Assembly: GCF_036324505.1 (NCBI RefSeq)
Contig: NC_086364.1
Span: forward strand, 21,539,148 to 21,603,147
From: Eleginops maclovinus
Lineage: Eukaryota > Chordata > Actinopteri > Perciformes > Eleginopidae
Length of the DNA: 64,000 bases
Direction of reading: 5' to 3'
Both the position numbers and the translations under genes were made by a program. Positions 62,173 through 64,000 of the stretch are shown piece after piece; position 1 is the first letter of the stretch; each line of letters starts with the position of its first letter. The notes beneath the pieces are model-generated. The model was not told the DNA's origin, searched no databases, and worked only from the letters and a program-made list of their open reading frames with translations.

Positions 62173-64000
62173 ATGGATAGAAGAATCCCCCAAAACAACA
62201 AGGCAAGCCCTCGGCCATTTGACCATGAAGCTACAGTTGATCCAGCTTACAAGCAGGAGCACTGCACTGATGGCCAGATGAACGACCAGGCTGATCTTTA
62301 CTTTGTACTTGAGGGTAAAAGCTTTTGCCACGACAAGTGCCTATCTCAAGACAAAGTCAGACATCTTGAGGAAGCCATCCGAAACATGGACAAAGAGATT
62401 GGCAAACATCACCAAAGGAAGATTGAATCTCTCAAGGAGCATGATGCAGAAATCTCACGTCTGAAGGAGAAGATGGAAGCTGCAGATCGTCAACACAAGC
62501 AGCAGCTGGACCAGATTGTAGCAAGGGCCGATGAAGGAACGCTCTCAGACCAGAGCAACCGTGTGACATCCGACAGCCGGAACGCTGATAGTCTCCTGCA
62601 GTTTGACCAGGAGACCATAAAACTGCTGATGACAAGAGGAGATGAACTCTTTGAGTGTGTGACAACCTGGGAGGAAAGATACAGCGCTCTAGAGGAGAAG
62701 ATGGCAGCTGCAGAGTGTCAACACAAGCAGCTGCTGGAGGAGAACCTGGTGACCTTAAACCTGCTGAAGACAAGAGAGGAAGAGCTCCTTCAGTGTGAGA
62801 ATAAGTTCACAGAGAATCTGCCCGAGAAACAACAGAGCTGGGAGAAAGTATTGATTGAGGTGGTGGAGGAGAACAATTACCAGGCCGGTAGAAATGACAC
62901 CTTGAAGAGGGAAGTCCAACAGTTGGAGGAGAAAAACCTGAGCTGCGAGACTAAGTTTCAACAGGTGGAGAAAGAGAGGGATCATCTGGCCCTGAAAAAC
63001 AGAAGGTTGGAGACGGATGTCAAACAGCTTAAGGACCACATGAGAGAACGGGAGCAAAAGTTCACCAAAGATTTGGTCAAAAACCACGTGATCTGGGAGA
63101 CTGTGATAAAAGAGGTGGAGGCAAAATGTGAAGAGGTGGAGAAGGAGAAGGATCACTTGGCTAAGACAAACCAAAGCTGGGAGACTGAAAAACAACGGAT
63201 GAAGTGTGTTTTGAACAAGATGGTGGAGGAGAACAATCACCACGCCGGTAGAAACAACGCCTTGAAGAGGGAAGTCCAACAGTTGGAGGACCAGTTGAAA
63301 ACGCAGGGTGAAAAGTTCTCTGAAGACCAACAACAGATGGAGACAACATTAAAAGAAGTGGCTCAGGAAAAGGACGACCTGGCCAAGAGAAACCTGAGCT
63401 GTGAGACTAAGTTCAAACAGGTGGAGGTTAAATCTAAACAGGTTGTGAAGCAGAAAAATTATCTGGCCCTGAAGAAAGAAAGCTTGGAGATGGAGGTCAA
63501 ACAGCTTAAGGACCAGATGAGAGAGCAGGAGCAAAAGTTCTCCAAATATTTGGCTGAAAAACACCTGACCTCGGAGACTGGGTTAAAACAGATGGAGGCT
63601 AAATTTCAACAGGTGGAGAAGGAGAAGTATCATTTGGCCAAGAAAAACAAAAGCTGGGAGGCGGATGTCAAACAGCTTAAGAACCAGATGAGAGAGCAGG
63701 AGCTAAAGTTCAACAAAGACCTGGCCGAAAAACACCTGACCTTGGAGAGTGAAAAACATCGGTTTGAGGACGAGAGGAAAGCGATGGAGACTCATCTAAA
63801 ACTGGTTGAGGATTCTTATAAGAACCTGGCTGAGGAAAACAAGACCTTGGAGTTGGATGTCAAACTGAAGGACTGTCAGTTTGAGAAAGACAAGGAGGTG
63901 CAGGAGGAACGGTTCTCCAAACAACTGGCCGAACAACACCAGAGCTGGGAGACAAAAGTCAAACAGTTCGAGGAGGAGATGAAGCAGAAGGAAAAGATCT
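62173..64000 (+). CDS. coiled-coil protein, family not recognised (3' end beyond the window)
   Basis: The frame is open from ATG 62173 to the window edge: 609 codons, no stop, no intron. The start has a good context (GTGCCATGG) and an in-frame TAG lies upstream at 62149-62151. Residues 1-60 are not coiled and carry Cys31, Cys52 and Cys56 (SFCHDKC). From about residue 61 the protein is rich in E, K, Q and L with heptad spacing. Related blocks recur: VKQLKDQMREQEQKF-like at 63019, 63499 and 63667, and REVQQLEE/REVQQLED at about 62918 and 63268. It is probably a long structural or scaffold coiled coil of the golgin or centrosomal kind, but composition alone cannot decide, and no enzymatic domain is visible. 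A single large exon, or a retrocopy, is possible. Confidence 0.75.
   Translation, partial: MDRRIPQNNKASPRPFDHEATVDPAYKQEHCTDGQMNDQADLYFVLEGKSFCHDKCLSQDKVRHLEEAIRNMDKEIGKHHQRKIESLKEHDAEISRLKEKMEAADRQHKQQLDQIVARADEGTLSDQSNRVTSDSRNADSLLQFDQETIKLLMTRGDELFECVTTWEERYSALEEKMAAAECQHKQLLEENLVTLNLLKTREEELLQCENKFTENLPEKQQSWEKVLIEVVEENNYQAGRNDTLKREVQQLEEKNLSCETKFQQVEKERDHLALKNRRLETDVKQLKDHMREREQKFTKDLVKNHVIWETVIKEVEAKCEEVEKEKDHLAKTNQSWETEKQRMKCVLNKMVEENNHHAGRNNALKREVQQLEDQLKTQGEKFSEDQQQMETTLKEVAQEKDDLAKRNLSCETKFKQVEVKSKQVVKQKNYLALKKESLEMEVKQLKDQMREQEQKFSKYLAEKHLTSETGLKQMEAKFQQVEKEKYHLAKKNKSWEADVKQLKNQMREQELKFNKDLAEKHLTLESEKHRFEDERKAMETHLKLVEDSYKNLAEENKTLELDVKLKDCQFEKDKEVQEERFSKQLAEQHQSWETKVKQFEEEMKQKEKI

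Noticed and set aside
62755..63333. 192-codon leucine-rich frame on the minus strand
   Set aside because: Antisense shadow of the Lys/Glu-rich coiled-coil gene on the plus strand.

Overview
The window looks like teleost fish genomic DNA. It has spliced vertebrate exons, very long (AC)n tracts, relics of L1, RTE-like and L2/Rex-like LINEs, solo LTRs, and repeat families with the character of ray-finned fish repeats. There is no prokaryotic gene organisation, and no tRNA, rRNA or CRISPR locus was found. Only two genes can be supported. Most long reading frames are translations of simple repeats ([12 protein letters not shown]).

Gene 1 (minus strand, 1345-19664) is tlcd4 (formerly tmem56), a TLC-domain membrane protein. 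Six coding exons with consensus splice sites and matching phases join into a complete frame of 271 codons. A non-coding first exon probably ends at 19664, beside a GC-rich, ETS-site-bearing promoter. Its introns hold LINE relics, a 12-46 unit (AC) tract next to a splice donor, and pieces of dispersed repeats.

The block from about 20 to 61.5 kb has no recognisable gene. It is a repeat-rich intergenic region with many microsatellites and several arrays of diverged tandem repeats with units of 30-480 bp. It also holds several copies of a MITE-like element (called family A here) with 17-bp terminal inverted repeats and an internal 72-bp unit amplified to 1, 3, 6 or 12 copies. A 0.75-kb (CTGT)n/(GACA)n array lies at 58.7-59.5 kb. 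Some unique, AT-rich, homeobox-site-like stretches may be conserved non-coding elements, for example near 51.6-51.9 kb and 47.35-47.7 kb.

Gene 2 (plus strand, 62173 to beyond 64000) is an intronless open frame of at least 609 codons. It encodes a charged coiled-coil protein with internal repeats that I cannot assign to a known family. It is preceded by five in-register 30-bp units carrying CRE-like sites and by a perfect two-step inverted repeat.

No wholly new system is evident. The most informative observations are a solo LTR inside a family A copy, with a 5-bp target duplication and a matching empty site elsewhere in the window; copy-number variation of the 72-bp unit between family A copies; the CRE-like array and hairpin before gene 2; and a predicted 7-codon upstream ORF whose stop overlaps the tlcd4 start codon.
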